From the NCBI RefSeq assembly GCF_000744225.1, contig NZ_JQLN01000005.1:1550001-1614000 (forward strand): a stretch of DNA of 64,000 nucleotides, given 5' to 3'. Source of the stretch: Kitasatospora mediocidica KCTC 9733 (GTDB lineage: Bacteria; Actinomycetota; Actinomycetes; Streptomycetales; Streptomycetaceae). The notes under the pieces were generated by a model, which did no database searches, had not been told where the DNA came from, and worked only from the letters and a program-made list of their open reading frames with translations. Numbering within the stretch: the stretch's first letter is position 1; every line of letters begins with the position of its first letter. Positions 51,333 to 60,158 of the stretch are shown one piece after another. Position numbers and translations under genes: made by a program.

Positions 51333-52490
51333 TCAGCGGTGGCGGTAGGCGGGCAGGCCCTGGTAGCCGGAGACCAGGGTCGGCTTGCCGGAGCCGTTCG
51401 CGGCGAGGGTGACGATGCCCTGGGCGGTCCGGGCGGCGATGGTGGTGCCGTCGGGGGACCAGGTCGGCTCGGTGTAGTTGACGGTGGTGTTGGGCGTGAG
51501 GTCCTTGGCGTCGGCGGTGCTGTAGGTCTCGCGCTCGAAGAGGTGGTCGTGCCCGCCCACCGAGCGGACGAAGACGATCTCGGCGCCGTTCGGGGAGAGC
51601 GAGGGCTGCGAGCCCGCGCTCACCGGGCCGCCCTGCTGGCGCAGGCTCTCGTCGCGGATGTAGACCTCGCCGTTGTCGCTGTTCGCGTAGACGCTGCTGC
51701 CGTTGGCGGCGTCGCCGACCGGCCACAGGTTGCCGGTCTCCGGGTTCGCCTTGACGTTGTCGCCCGAGTAGTTCCCCAGGGAGAGCTGGTGCGGCGTGCC
51801 GCTGACCGCGGTGGCGGAGACGCCCTCCAGCCGGTAGACGCCGGCCTTGGCGGCGGCGAAGAGCAGGTTGTCCTTCGCGGGGTAGTAGCCCTGCGGCGAG
51901 GCCGCCTGGACCTGCCAGGTCGGGTGCGACCAGGTCTCGCCGGCCGGGTGCTTGGCGACGGTGACCCGGGCGCTGCCGTCCGGGTTGGCGACGGACAGGT
52001 TGCCCGCGCCGTCGATGAACGCGGCCTTGCGACCGTCCGGAGACCAGGCCAGGCCGGTGACGTCGGTACCGAAGTCGACCGTGGTCCCGTTCATCACCAC
52101 GTACCGGGTGCCGTTGCTGATGGTCAGTCCGTTGTGGCCGGTGCCGTTCAGCGGAACCGGCGCGGCGGTGGCGGTGCTCGGAGCGGCGGACGGCTTGGCC
52201 GAGGCCGGCTGGGTCGGCGCGGTGCTGGGCGTGGCGCTCGGGGCGGCGGTGGTGCCGGTGGCCGAGGCGGAGGCGGAGGCGGACGCGCCGGTCGTGGGCG
52301 TGGCGGCACCGGCGGCGGACTGCGTCGGCGACGGGGTCGGGACCGAAGCGGCGATCGGCGAAACGGAGTTGGACGCCGAGGCGGCCGGCGTGGAGGTCGG
52401 GCCGCAGGAGGTCAGCAGCAGGGTCGCGCCGGTGGTGACGGCGAGGGTGAGGAGGACGGCGTTGGTGTGACGGCGGGCGCGAGCGGACAT
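51333..52490 (-). CDS. Secreted lipoprotein with WD40/TolB-like beta-propeller
   Basis: 385-residue predicted lipoprotein. The signal peptide ends in LLLTSC (lipobox Cys about 29). A Ser/Ala/Thr-rich, proline-containing linker of about 85 residues follows. Then come repeated propeller blades with WSPDGRKAAF, SLSPNGAEIVFVRS and WSPDGTTIAAR. It is anchored outside the membrane and may bind cell-wall or polymer ligands. ATG 52490 has GGGGGA at good distance. It is convergent to the SDR gene across 33 bases. No link to the clusters is evident. Confidence 0.88.
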   Translation of the reverse strand: MSARARRHTNAVLLTLAVTTGATLLLTSCGPTSTPAASASNSVSPIAASVPTPSPTQSAAGAATPTTGASASASASATGTTAAPSATPSTAPTQPASAKPSAAPSTATAAPVPLNGTGHNGLTISNGTRYVVMNGTTVDFGTDVTGLAWSPDGRKAAFIDGAGNLSVANPDGSARVTVAKHPAGETWSHPTWQVQAASPQGYYPAKDNLLFAAAKAGVYRLEGVSATAVSGTPHQLSLGNYSGDNVKANPETGNLWPVGDAANGSSVYANSDNGEVYIRDESLRQQGGPVSAGSQPSLSPNGAEIVFVRSVGGHDHLFERETYSTADAKDLTPNTTVNYTEPTWSPDGTTIAARTAQGIVTLAANGSGKPTLVSGYQGLPAYRHR

Positions 52491-52697
52491 GACTGTTCCC
52501 CCGAGGAACTATGAGAAGCGGGCTGTGGGTTCTCGCCAGAGCCCGACTTCCCCCCGCGGGCTTCTGTGCCCTTATCCGGTAGCTCGCTGCTCGGTGCGAT
52601 GGGTGAAGTCTGTCCTATCGGGGGTTCCCGAACAGTCCGTCTCCTGTCACAGGCGGGCAACAGCGATCACGGCGGTCCGTGGGTGCGACCGGGCGGC

Positions 52698-53735
52698 CTA
52701 ACCGGCCCTGGCCCAAGGGGTGGTGAGCAGCTCGCGGACGGCGTCGCCGATGAAGGCGGCCGCCGCCGGATCCGCGCCGCCGCCCGCGAGGTGGCCCCAG
52801 ATGCCGGGGATGGTGCGGACCGTGCCGTCGGGGATGTACCGGCCGGCCCAGACCTCGTCCTCCGGCGGGAAGTAGAGGTCCCGTTGGGAGGGCAGACTCA
52901 GGGTGCGGGCGCGGATCGCGCCCAGGGCGCGGGGCAGGTCGCCGTCGAAGCCCGGGGTGGCGCCGATGTCCGCGTGCTGCCAGGTCCACAGCATCGCCAG
53001 CAGGTCGTTGGCGTCGCAGCCGGCGAAGTTCGCCTCCCAGAAGCCGCTGAGGAACTCCTCCAGCGAGGCGTAGCCCAGCTCCCGGTAGTGGTGCTCCCAG
53101 TAGAACGCCTGGGACAGCCCCCAGCCCGCGTAGACCCGGGCGAACGCCCTTAGCCCGGCGGCTGGTTGACGGGTGTACCGGCCCTGCTGCCAGTCGGCGT
53201 CGGCGGTCAGCGCCGCCTTGAGCCCCTCCAGGAACACGTAGTTGTGCGGGGAGGTGCGCGACGAGCCGCAGAACGGCAGGGCGCGCCGGACCATCTCCGG
53301 GTGGCTCGCCGCCCACTGGTAGGTCTGGGCCGCTCCCATCGAGCAGCCCAGGACCAGTTGGAGGTCGGTGATTCCCCACCGCTCGGTCAGCAGCCGGTGC
53401 TGCGCCCGGACGTTGTCGCGGATCTCCACCTCGGGGAACCCGCTGCCGCCCAGCGGGCCGGGCGTGTTGGACGGCGAGGAGGAGAGCCCGTTGCCGAACA
53501 GGTTCGGCACCACGACGAAGTACCGCTCGGTGTCGAGCGGCCGGCCCGGACCGATCAGCCACTCATTGGCGTGGTGGGTCCCGGCGTACCAGGTCGGGAA
53601 GAGCACGGCGTTGGAGCGCCGCTCGTCCAGCACCCCGTAGGTGCGGTACGCCAGCCGGGCCGTCGGCAGTACCGCGCCGCGCTCCAGCCGGAAGCCCGGC
53701 AGCTCGAAGACCTCGTGGTCGGGTTCGGTCAACAC
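52698..53735 (-). CDS. MetX-like alpha/beta hydrolase (homoserine O-acetyltransferase family)
   Basis: 345-residue protein of the homoserine O-acetyltransferase-like hydrolase family. The nucleophile elbow is GCSMGAAQTY (S132), and the catalytic His is likely in GHLAGGG near the C-terminus. Segments such as YRTYGVLDERRSNAVLF and NLFGNGLSSSPSNTPGP are typical. True MetX enzymes acetylate homoserine; several relatives are hydrolases or acyltransferases of unknown role. The GTG at 53735 overlaps the LysR stop by 7 bases, so regulator and enzyme are co-translated. Confidence 0.88.
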   Translation of the reverse strand: MLTEPDHEVFELPGFRLERGAVLPTARLAYRTYGVLDERRSNAVLFPTWYAGTHHANEWLIGPGRPLDTERYFVVVPNLFGNGLSSSPSNTPGPLGGSGFPEVEIRDNVRAQHRLLTERWGITDLQLVLGCSMGAAQTYQWAASHPEMVRRALPFCGSSRTSPHNYVFLEGLKAALTADADWQQGRYTRQPAAGLRAFARVYAGWGLSQAFYWEHHYRELGYASLEEFLSGFWEANFAGCDANDLLAMLWTWQHADIGATPGFDGDLPRALGAIRARTLSLPSQRDLYFPPEDEVWAGRYIPDGTVRTIPGIWGHLAGGGADPAAAAFIGDAVRELLTTPWARAG

Positions 53736-54616
53736 CGGCGCTCACCTTCCGTAGCGGCGGTACGGGCCAGCACCCGCAGCGCCATGGACATCAGTTTCCC
53801 CGCCATCGGGTGGCCGCCCTGGCGTGGCGCGACCATGTGCAGGGGGACCGCGGGCGCCCCGGTGACCGGCAGGAAGCTGATCGACGGGTGGGCGTGGCGT
53901 TCCGCGACGGACTCCGGCAGCAGGCCGAGCCCGCGTCCGGAGGCCACCGCCTCCAGCCACTCGTCGAAGTTCGTGCAGAGCGCCGCGACGTTCGGACGCT
54001 CCCCGGACGGCCACTGCGCGAAGTCCGCCATGCCGCTGTGCGCGTTGACCGCGTGGTCGAGCCCGGGCACCTCGGCCCAGTGCAAGCCGCGTCGCGCTCC
54101 CAGCTCCGAGTCCTTGGCGACGGCGGCCACCTGACGCTCCTCCAGCAGGGTCACCACGTGCATGTCCCGGGTGTCGACGGCTCCCCAGAGCAGGGCGACG
54201 TCCGCCTCACCCCGGCTGAGCCCGGCCAGCTTCTCGTCTCGCCGCACCAGGTCGACCCTGGTCCCGGTCTCCTCCTCGAACCCACTCATCAGCCGTTGCG
54301 GCCAGTGGGCCGGGAACCCCCAGGAGAAGCCGAGCCGGAGCACCGCCTCCTCGGCGGACGGGTGCAGGGCCTCCTCCAGCCGGGGGAGGAGGAAGGACAG
54401 TTCCTGTTGCAGACGGGCCCCGGCGGCGGTGAGTGCCACGAATCGGGTGTTCCGGTCCAGCAGCCGGACTCCCATGCGCTCTTCGAGCTTTCGGATGTTC
54501 CGGCTCAGCGTGGGCTGAGTGAGATGGATCTTCTCGGCGGCGCGGGTGAAATGCATTTCCTCTGCCACCGAGAGAAAACCCCGGAGATGGTGGAGTTCGA
54601 TTCCCATGACCGACAT
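53729..54616 (-). CDS. LysR-family regulator
   Basis: 295 residues. The N-terminal wHTH is LRGFLSVAEEMHFTRAAEKI followed by HLTQPTLSRNIRKLEERMG; the remainder is a periplasmic-binding-protein-like effector domain. I favour the ATG at 54616, which has AAGGGGGA upstream; the ATG at 54607 is an alternative. It heads an operon with the MetX-like hydrolase gene and probably controls it. Confidence 0.9.
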   Translation of the reverse strand: MSVMGIELHHLRGFLSVAEEMHFTRAAEKIHLTQPTLSRNIRKLEERMGVRLLDRNTRFVALTAAGARLQQELSFLLPRLEEALHPSAEEAVLRLGFSWGFPAHWPQRLMSGFEEETGTRVDLVRRDEKLAGLSRGEADVALLWGAVDTRDMHVVTLLEERQVAAVAKDSELGARRGLHWAEVPGLDHAVNAHSGMADFAQWPSGERPNVAALCTNFDEWLEAVASGRGLGLLPESVAERHAHPSISFLPVTGAPAVPLHMVAPRQGGHPMAGKLMSMALRVLARTAATEGERRC

Positions 54617-54637
54617 CCGATCCCCCTTTCACGAACC

Positions 54638-54688
54638 AGGCCCGACGGCGCACCCGCCACCCCTCCGGGCGGGTCCACCGCCGGGCCT
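54638..54688. terminator. Compound inverted repeat downstream of peptide 2
   Basis: Nested arms: AGGCCCG (54638-54644) with CGGGCCT (54682-54688), and ACCCGCC (54652-54658) with GGCGGGT (54668-54674). It lies between the peptide 2 stop and the LysR start on the same strand, so it likely ends the peptide transcript. Confidence 0.55.
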
Positions 54689-54733
54689 CCTCCCCGTCGT
54701 CAGCCGAAGGGGTACTGCTCCGTACCGGAAGGG

Positions 54734-54913
54734 TCAGCCCCAACCCTGGTCGAAGACCACGATCGGCGCGGGGGCCGGGGCGGCGGCGACGGTCGTGCCG
54801 GTCGGCGCGGTGTCGGCGACGGCGGGGGTGCCCGGGGTCAGCAGGGCGGCGACGGCGACACCGGTGACGAGCAGGGAAGCGGCCGCGGTGGCGGCCAGCC
54901 GAAGGAGCTTCAT
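54734..54913 (-). CDS. Small secreted peptide 2, C-terminus FDQGWG
   Basis: 59-residue protein. Signal peptide MKLLRLAATAAASLLVTGVA continues to a clear cleavage motif AVA before DTAP, leaving about 26 residues that end FDQGWG. Ribosome site AGGA lies 9 bases before ATG 54913. The tail shares TVAAA and the D-x-G-W ending with peptide 1 at 16416-16589. It is divergent from the wHTH/LuxR regulator at 55074. No cysteine or catalytic residues are seen. A secreted signal, or the precursor of one, is the favoured guess. Confidence 0.72.
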   Translation of the reverse strand: MKLLRLAATAAASLLVTGVAVAALLTPGTPAVADTAPTGTTVAAAPAPAPIVVFDQGWG

Positions 54914-55073
54914 GGTGTTAATCCTGACATTTTCTTCGTGCGATGAGACGCGACTTCTTCGCACCCGATCAGGGGGCGGAGTCGCAAACTCATCATGCCT
55001 GGCGGTTGACCGCCTCTTGGCTCAGTGCCGGTGTCAGGTTTCCGCCACGGCACATCACGAGGCATCCTGAAGT
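54914..55073. promoter_or_regulatory. Divergent region between peptide 2 and its regulator
   Basis: 160 bases that must carry both promoters. Visible dyads are GGCGGT-TGA-CCGCC near 54998-55012 and GTGCCGGTG/CACGGCAC with one bulge between 55025 and 55053. Either could be an operator for the adjacent LuxR-type regulator. The regulator's ATG has no strong ribosome site. Confidence 0.45.
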
Positions 55074-56114
55074 ATGACCAAAGCAGACAAAACGGCCCTT
55101 CCGGCGAGCCCGGCACCCGGCGGTACGGCCGCGCTGGTCTACCGGTACGCCACCCGGCGGTCGTCGATCGGCTGCGCCGAGTTGCCCGCGAGCCTGGGCA
55201 TCACCCGGGCCGAGGCGCAGGCCGCGCTCACCCAGCTGGTCGAGCTGCGGCTGCTCCAGCCGGCCGGCCGCAGCGGCGACACCTACGCGGCGGTCAACCC
55301 GATGTCGGCGGCGCTCCAGCTGCTCTCGCCCTCCGAGCTGGAGCTGAGCACCCAGCAGCAGACGATCGACCGGATCCGCAACGACATGCGGCTGCTGCTC
55401 CCGCTCTACCAGGAGGGCGCGATCGCCCGGGAGGAGGACGACGGGTTCGAGGTCATCTCGGACCTCCCCTCGGTGCGGACCCTGCTGGAGAAGCTGGCCG
55501 CCGAGTGCCAGTCGGAGGTGCTGACCTCCCAGCCCGGCGGCGGGCGGGACGCCCGGCTGCTCATGGAGACCGCCACCCGCGACCGGGTCGTGCTGGACCG
55601 CGGCGTCTCGATGCGCACGCTCTACCAGCACACCGCTCGCTTCGACCTGACGACCTGCGACTACGTGCAGCGGATCGTCGACTACGGGGCCGAGGTCCGG
55701 ACCACGGGAAACGGCTTCATGCGCTTCCTCGTCTACGACCGGCGCACCGCCGTGCTCTCGCTGGCCGACAACGCGCACGGCGCGGTCGTGGTCCGGGTGC
55801 CGGAGGCCGTGCACTTCGTCGCCCAGTCCTTCGACTGGGCCTGGGCGACCGCCGAGCCCTTCCCCACCCGCTCGACCTGGGACGAGGCGCGGTCGATCTC
55901 GGACGACGTGAACAAGACCCTGCTGCGGATGCTGGTCAACGGGCTCGACGACCGCCGGATCGCCCGCCAGCTGGGCATCTCGCTGCGCACCTGCCAGCGG
56001 CGGATCTCCGATCTGATGACCAGGATAGGAGCCAGGAACCGGCTGCACGCCGGGTACCTGATCTGTCAGCAGGGCCTCATCGAGGCGCCGGACGCGGCGA
56101 ACGACCCGGAGTAG
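55074..56114 (+). CDS. wHTH (TrmB-like) plus LuxR-type regulator 2
   Basis: 346-residue homologue of the regulator at 17617-18612. It has an N-terminal winged helix (IGCAELPASLGITRAEAQAA), a linker helix and a central domain with VVLDRGVSMRTLYQH and LVYDRRTAVLSL. The C-terminal HTH is LDDRRIARQLGISLRTCQRR. The shared VLDRGVxMRTLY and YDRR/IDRR segments show both regulators have the same architecture. It is divergent from peptide 2 and convergent with the diaminopropionate operon, which it could control. Confidence 0.88.
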   Translation: MTKADKTALPASPAPGGTAALVYRYATRRSSIGCAELPASLGITRAEAQAALTQLVELRLLQPAGRSGDTYAAVNPMSAALQLLSPSELELSTQQQTIDRIRNDMRLLLPLYQEGAIAREEDDGFEVISDLPSVRTLLEKLAAECQSEVLTSQPGGGRDARLLMETATRDRVVLDRGVSMRTLYQHTARFDLTTCDYVQRIVDYGAEVRTTGNGFMRFLVYDRRTAVLSLADNAHGAVVVRVPEAVHFVAQSFDWAWATAEPFPTRSTWDEARSISDDVNKTLLRMLVNGLDDRRIARQLGISLRTCQRRISDLMTRIGARNRLHAGYLICQQGLIEAPDAANDPE

Positions 56115-56137
56115 TGCGCCCAGTGCCTGACGCGGCA

Positions 56138-57055
56138 CTAGTCGAGCAGGACCTCCCGGACGGCCCGGACGGCCTCGGCGCCGGCCCGCTCCTGGGCCTG
56201 CCGGGTGCTCGCCCCCAGATGCGGGGTCACCGTGACGCCCGCGAGGCCGAGCAGCGGCGAACCGGTGGCCGGCTCGGTCTCGAAGACGTCCAGCGCGGCC
56301 CCCGCGAGCCGTCCCGAGGCCAGTGCCCCGGCCAGCGCCCGTTCGTCCACCACCCCGCCCCGCGAGGTGTTGACCAGGTAGGCCCCCGGCCGGAGCAGCG
56401 CCAGCTCGCGTGCGCCGATCAGGCCGACGGTTCCCGCCGTCTTCGGCACGTGCACCGTCAGTACGTCGCTGTTCGCCAACAGGGCGTCCAGTTCGACCAG
56501 TTCGGCCCCGGCATGATCGGCCGCCGCGGCCGTCGCCTGCGGGTCGTGGGCCAGCACCCGCATCTCGAAGGCGGCGAGCCGGCGGGCCACCAGGGTGCCG
56601 ACCCGGCCCAGGCCGACGATGCCCACGGTCCGGCCGGCCAGCTCCTCGCCCTGGAACGCGGAGCGCTCCCAGCGGCCGGCCCGCACCGAGGCGTCCGCCG
56701 CGGCGATCCGGCGGTTGGCGGAGAGGATCAGCCCGACCGTCAGCTCGGCGACGCTGACCACGTTGGAGGCCGGCGCGTTGCGCACCAGGACGCCGGCGAG
56801 CCGCGCGGCGGCCAGGTCCACGTTGTCCAGGCCGACCCCGGCGCGGGCCACCACCCGCAGCCCGGGGGCGTGCGCGAACACCTCGGCGTCCACCGTCGTC
56901 CCGCTGCGCACCACCAGGGCGGCGGCGCCCGCCACGGCGTCCAGCAGCGCGGCCCGGTCGGTGCCGTCGCAGTGCCGCACCTCGAACTCGGATCCGAGCA
57001 GGACCGGCGCGGACGGCGGGAGCGGATCGGCGATCAGCACCACAGGACGGGTCAT
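56138..57055 (-). CDS. D-3-phosphoglycerate dehydrogenase-like 2-hydroxyacid dehydrogenase
   Basis: 305-residue NAD-dependent dehydrogenase without an ACT domain. The nucleotide motif is GIVGLGRVG; the catalytic Arg lies in LVNTSRGGVVDE, the Glu in FETEPA and the His in TPHLGAST. ATG 57055 overlaps the asnB stop (ATGA). In this operon it plausibly oxidises 3-phosphoglycerate toward O-phosphoserine, the SbnA substrate, although other 2-hydroxyacids are possible. It is the last gene of the diaminopropionate operon. Confidence 0.88.
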   Translation of the reverse strand: MTRPVVLIADPLPPSAPVLLGSEFEVRHCDGTDRAALLDAVAGAAALVVRSGTTVDAEVFAHAPGLRVVARAGVGLDNVDLAAARLAGVLVRNAPASNVVSVAELTVGLILSANRRIAAADASVRAGRWERSAFQGEELAGRTVGIVGLGRVGTLVARRLAAFEMRVLAHDPQATAAAADHAGAELVELDALLANSDVLTVHVPKTAGTVGLIGARELALLRPGAYLVNTSRGGVVDERALAGALASGRLAGAALDVFETEPATGSPLLGLAGVTVTPHLGASTRQAQERAGAEAVRAVREVLLD

Positions 57056-58887
57056 CGCTGGGCCCCCGCCCCGACCGGCGTGGCCGGCGTCGCGCAGGCG
57101 TCCGGCAGCGCGGGGCCGTCCACGAAGAGCTGGTGCCAGCGCTCCAGCATGTACAGCGTCCACAGCGCGTAGCTGTGCTCCGGACGGAACTCCGAGACGA
57201 ACGCGCGCAGCCGGTCGGGCCGGAAGTAGCCGCGCTCCAGCGACGGTTCGGCCAGCAGGGTGGACTGGATCCGCTCGCGCAGCGCTGCGCCCAGCCAGCT
57301 CTCCAGCGGCACCGCGAGCTCCTGCTTGCGGCGGTCGACGATGCCGGCCGGCAGGTAGCGCCGGGCCACCGCCTTCAGCACCGCCTTCTCGTCGCCGTCG
57401 CGCAGCTTCGTCCCCACCGGCAGGCCGGTGGCGTAGGCGATCAGCTGGTGGTCCAGGAAGGGGCTGCGGGCCTCGACGGAGTTGGCCATCGACATTCGGT
57501 CGATCTTGACCAACTGGGCGTCCGGCAGCCAGAAGTTGCAGTCGAGCTGCATCAGCCGGTCCACGGCCTGCGGGTGGCCCGCGGTCTCGGCCAGCCGCCC
57601 GCTCAGGTGGTCGGGCGGGAAGCTGCCGGGCAGCCGGTCGATGAACTCGGGGCTGTACAGCAGGGACTTGAGGCTATCGCCGACACCGTCGGCCAGCACC
57701 TTCTGGTACCGGCCCGCCAGACCCTGCGGCGCGCCGTCCGGCCCGTCGAAGGGCTTGTAGCGCTTGTAGCCGGCGAAGATCTCGTCGGAGCCGTCCCCGG
57801 TGAGCACCACCGTCACCTGCTCACGCGCCAGGCGGTACATGTAGTAGGAGGCGATCGCCGAGGGGAAGGCGTAGGGCTCGCCGGTGTGCCGCAGGATGGT
57901 GTCGGCCGCGGCCGGGGCGTCCTGCGGACGGATCAGGAAGCTGTGGTGCCGGGTGCCGAAGTGCGCGGCCACGGTGCGGGCGTGCTGCGACTCGTCGAAG
58001 GCGGCGTGCTCGAAGCCGACCGAGAAGGTGTGCAGCGGCTGCTTCAGCCGCTGGGCCGTCAGGGCCACCACCAGGCTGGAGTCCAGGCCGCCGCTGAGCA
58101 TCGCGCCGAGCGGCACCTCCGACTCCAGCCGATCCGTCACCGCCTGCTGCAGCAGCGCGTCCACCCGGTCGACGGCCTCCTCGAAATCGACCTCGTGGTC
58201 GGTCCGGGTGAAGTCGAACGCCCAGTAGCGCCAAGCGCTTTCGAGCTCACCCGGCGCGAAGGTCAGCACGGTCGCCGGTGGCACCTTGCGGACCGCGCGG
58301 AACGCGGTGCGCGGCGCCGGGACCACCCGGAAGCCCAGGTACTGGTCGATGGCGACCGGGTCGGTCCGGCGGTCGATGCCGGGGGCGGTCAGCAGCGCGG
58401 GCAGCTCGGAGGCGAACGCCACGCTCCCGTCGGCCCGCCGGCTGTAGAAGATGGGCTTCTTGCCGGCCCGGTCGGTGGCCAGCAGCAGCCGCCCGGACCG
58501 GGTGTCGTACAGGGCGATGGCGAACATGCCCTGGAGCTCCAGGACGAAGTCCGGGCCGAACTCGTCGTAGAGCACCGGGATCACATGGGCGTCGCTGGTG
58601 CCACCGATCCGGCGGCCGCGCCGCTCCAGCCTGGCGCGCAGCTCGCGGTGGTTGTAGATCTCGCCGTTGAAGACGCAGACCACCGAACGGTCCTCGGTGT
58701 AGGTCGGCTGGGACCCGTTGTCGAGGCCGACCACGGCGAGCCGGCACATCCCGAGCGCCACCTCGGCGGCGTCGTGGAACCCCGACTCGTCCGGTCCTCG
58801 ATGCCGCATCAGGGAGCAGGCCTCCCGGGCGAACGAACCCCCGGGGAGGCCGCCGCCCAACGCCGCTTCGCCGGCTATCGCGCACAT
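57052..58887 (-). CDS. Asparagine-synthetase-like amidotransferase
   Basis: 611-residue AsnB-type enzyme. Cys2 (MCAIAGE) is the Ntn glutaminase nucleophile and is intact, so glutamine-derived ammonia can be used. NGEIYNHRELR belongs to the glutaminase half. The synthetase half has the PP-loop MLSGGLDSSLVVAL. Its setting with SbnA/SbnB suggests it amidates or cyclises a carboxylate of a diaminopropionate-derived compound rather than making bulk asparagine. A beta-lactam-synthetase role is less likely because such enzymes usually lack a working glutaminase. Confidence 0.9.
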   Translation of the reverse strand: MCAIAGEAALGGGLPGGSFAREACSLMRHRGPDESGFHDAAEVALGMCRLAVVGLDNGSQPTYTEDRSVVCVFNGEIYNHRELRARLERRGRRIGGTSDAHVIPVLYDEFGPDFVLELQGMFAIALYDTRSGRLLLATDRAGKKPIFYSRRADGSVAFASELPALLTAPGIDRRTDPVAIDQYLGFRVVPAPRTAFRAVRKVPPATVLTFAPGELESAWRYWAFDFTRTDHEVDFEEAVDRVDALLQQAVTDRLESEVPLGAMLSGGLDSSLVVALTAQRLKQPLHTFSVGFEHAAFDESQHARTVAAHFGTRHHSFLIRPQDAPAAADTILRHTGEPYAFPSAIASYYMYRLAREQVTVVLTGDGSDEIFAGYKRYKPFDGPDGAPQGLAGRYQKVLADGVGDSLKSLLYSPEFIDRLPGSFPPDHLSGRLAETAGHPQAVDRLMQLDCNFWLPDAQLVKIDRMSMANSVEARSPFLDHQLIAYATGLPVGTKLRDGDEKAVLKAVARRYLPAGIVDRRKQELAVPLESWLGAALRERIQSTLLAEPSLERGYFRPDRLRAFVSEFRPEHSYALWTLYMLERWHQLFVDGPALPDACATPATPVGAGAQR

Positions 58888-58890
58888 GGG

Positions 58891-60141
58891 TCAGATCTCC
58901 TGGAGGTTGAAGCGCCGCTTGGCGTGGTTCGAGCGCAGCTGGTCGACGCGGACGGCGGTGACCCGCAGGTCGTTCACCAGGCCCGAGTCGATCATCTGGG
59001 CGACGTCGGGCGAGGCGTCCCGGATCAGGGCGCGCACGGCGCCGAGCTGATCACCGGTCACCTGGTCTGCCACCACCCGGATCTCCAGGCCGCCGGAGGT
59101 GACCACCTCGAAGGCGCGGCTGGGGAAGACCTCGGCCATGGCCTGGCACAGGTCGTGGTTGCTGATCCGCTCCCCGTGCTTGAAGTCGCCGCCGAAGCGG
59201 CCGTCGATGCGCTCGAAGGCCTGCACCGTCCGCCCGCGCCAGGTGATCGTGCGCAGCCCGACGATGACGTCGCCGGTGACGTAGCGCACCGCCGGAAAGT
59301 ACTGCCGGGTCAGCGAGGTGAGCAGCAGGATGCCGTCGCCCGGCCGGGTGGCCGGGGCCGTGCTGTCGCCGTAGAGCTCCGCGGGCGCGATCACCTCGGG
59401 CAGGATGTGGTCGTGGAAGTGGTAGAGGCCGGTCTCCTCGCAGGAGTAGGCGATCGCCCCGATCTCGATGCTGCCGAACACGTCCAGCACATCGGCGGTG
59501 CTCAGGCCGAAGCGCTCGGCGACCCGGCGGCGCCAGGCGGCCGGCGCCAGGTCTCCGACCACCATGATCCTGCGCGGTGTGATGGTCAGCGGTTCGGGGG
59601 ACTGCAGCAGCCGGTCCAGGATCATCGGCATGGTGAACAGGACGTCCGGGCGCCAGGCGTTGAGCTTGGCGATGTGCTCGTGGATCGGGCTCTGGAAGTC
59701 GATGTCGCGGGCGTCGAAGCCCATCTCCTCGAAGATCCGGCGGGCCGAGGCCGCCGCGTGGCCGGTGCCGAGGTCGGCCACGGCGACCTCGCCGGGGCGC
59801 ACCTCGCCCAGGAAGTCCGCGAACAGGGCCTTGCGCTGGGCGACGTAGGCGTCGTCGTCGGCCGGGGCGTAGAGGATCCGCTTGCGGCGGCCGGTGGCGG
59901 TGCCGGAGGTGTGGAAGGCCTCCGCCTGCGGCAGGTCGGTGTGGTCCGCCTCGTAGTAGTGGGCGCTCAGGACCCGCTCGTCGATCAGCGGCAGTTCGGC
60001 CAGGGCGGTGACCGGGCCGCCGGTGCGGGCCCGCACCAGCTCGCCGTACCAGGGGAACCGCTCGGCGTACTGGTCGAGCAGCAGGGCCAGCGTGTCGGCC
60101 GTGCCGTACAGGGGGCCGGTCTCGGCCAGGGTTGTCGTCAT
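58891..60141 (-). CDS. PaaK-like AMP-forming ligase
   Basis: 416-residue ANL-superfamily enzyme resembling phenylacetate-CoA ligase/CapK proteins. The phosphate loop is HTSGTATGRRKR; FGSIEIGAIAYS and YVTGDVIVGLRTI match the adenylate-binding region, and the C-terminal Lys-rich NHAKRRF would be in the mobile subdomain. Such ligases in small pathways activate a carboxylic acid for CoA, carrier or amine transfer. ATG 60141 is in phase with the family start. It lies 3 bases before asnB and 17 after sbnB. Confidence 0.85.
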   Translation of the reverse strand: MTTTLAETGPLYGTADTLALLLDQYAERFPWYGELVRARTGGPVTALAELPLIDERVLSAHYYEADHTDLPQAEAFHTSGTATGRRKRILYAPADDDAYVAQRKALFADFLGEVRPGEVAVADLGTGHAAASARRIFEEMGFDARDIDFQSPIHEHIAKLNAWRPDVLFTMPMILDRLLQSPEPLTITPRRIMVVGDLAPAAWRRRVAERFGLSTADVLDVFGSIEIGAIAYSCEETGLYHFHDHILPEVIAPAELYGDSTAPATRPGDGILLLTSLTRQYFPAVRYVTGDVIVGLRTITWRGRTVQAFERIDGRFGGDFKHGERISNHDLCQAMAEVFPSRAFEVVTSGGLEIRVVADQVTGDQLGAVRALIRDASPDVAQMIDSGLVNDLRVTAVRVDQLRSNHAKRRFNLQEI

Positions 60142-60158
60142 GTCCGTTGCTCCGCCGC

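Noticed and set aside
56122..56139. AGTGCC/GGCACT dyad between the convergent regulator 2 and PGDH genes as a terminator.
   Set aside because: Only a 6-bp stem that overlaps the PGDH stop codon; too weak to call.
57052..58887. AsnB homologue as a beta-lactam synthetase.
   Set aside because: Cys2 of the glutaminase site is intact, and no carboxyethyl-arginine-type pathway genes are nearby.
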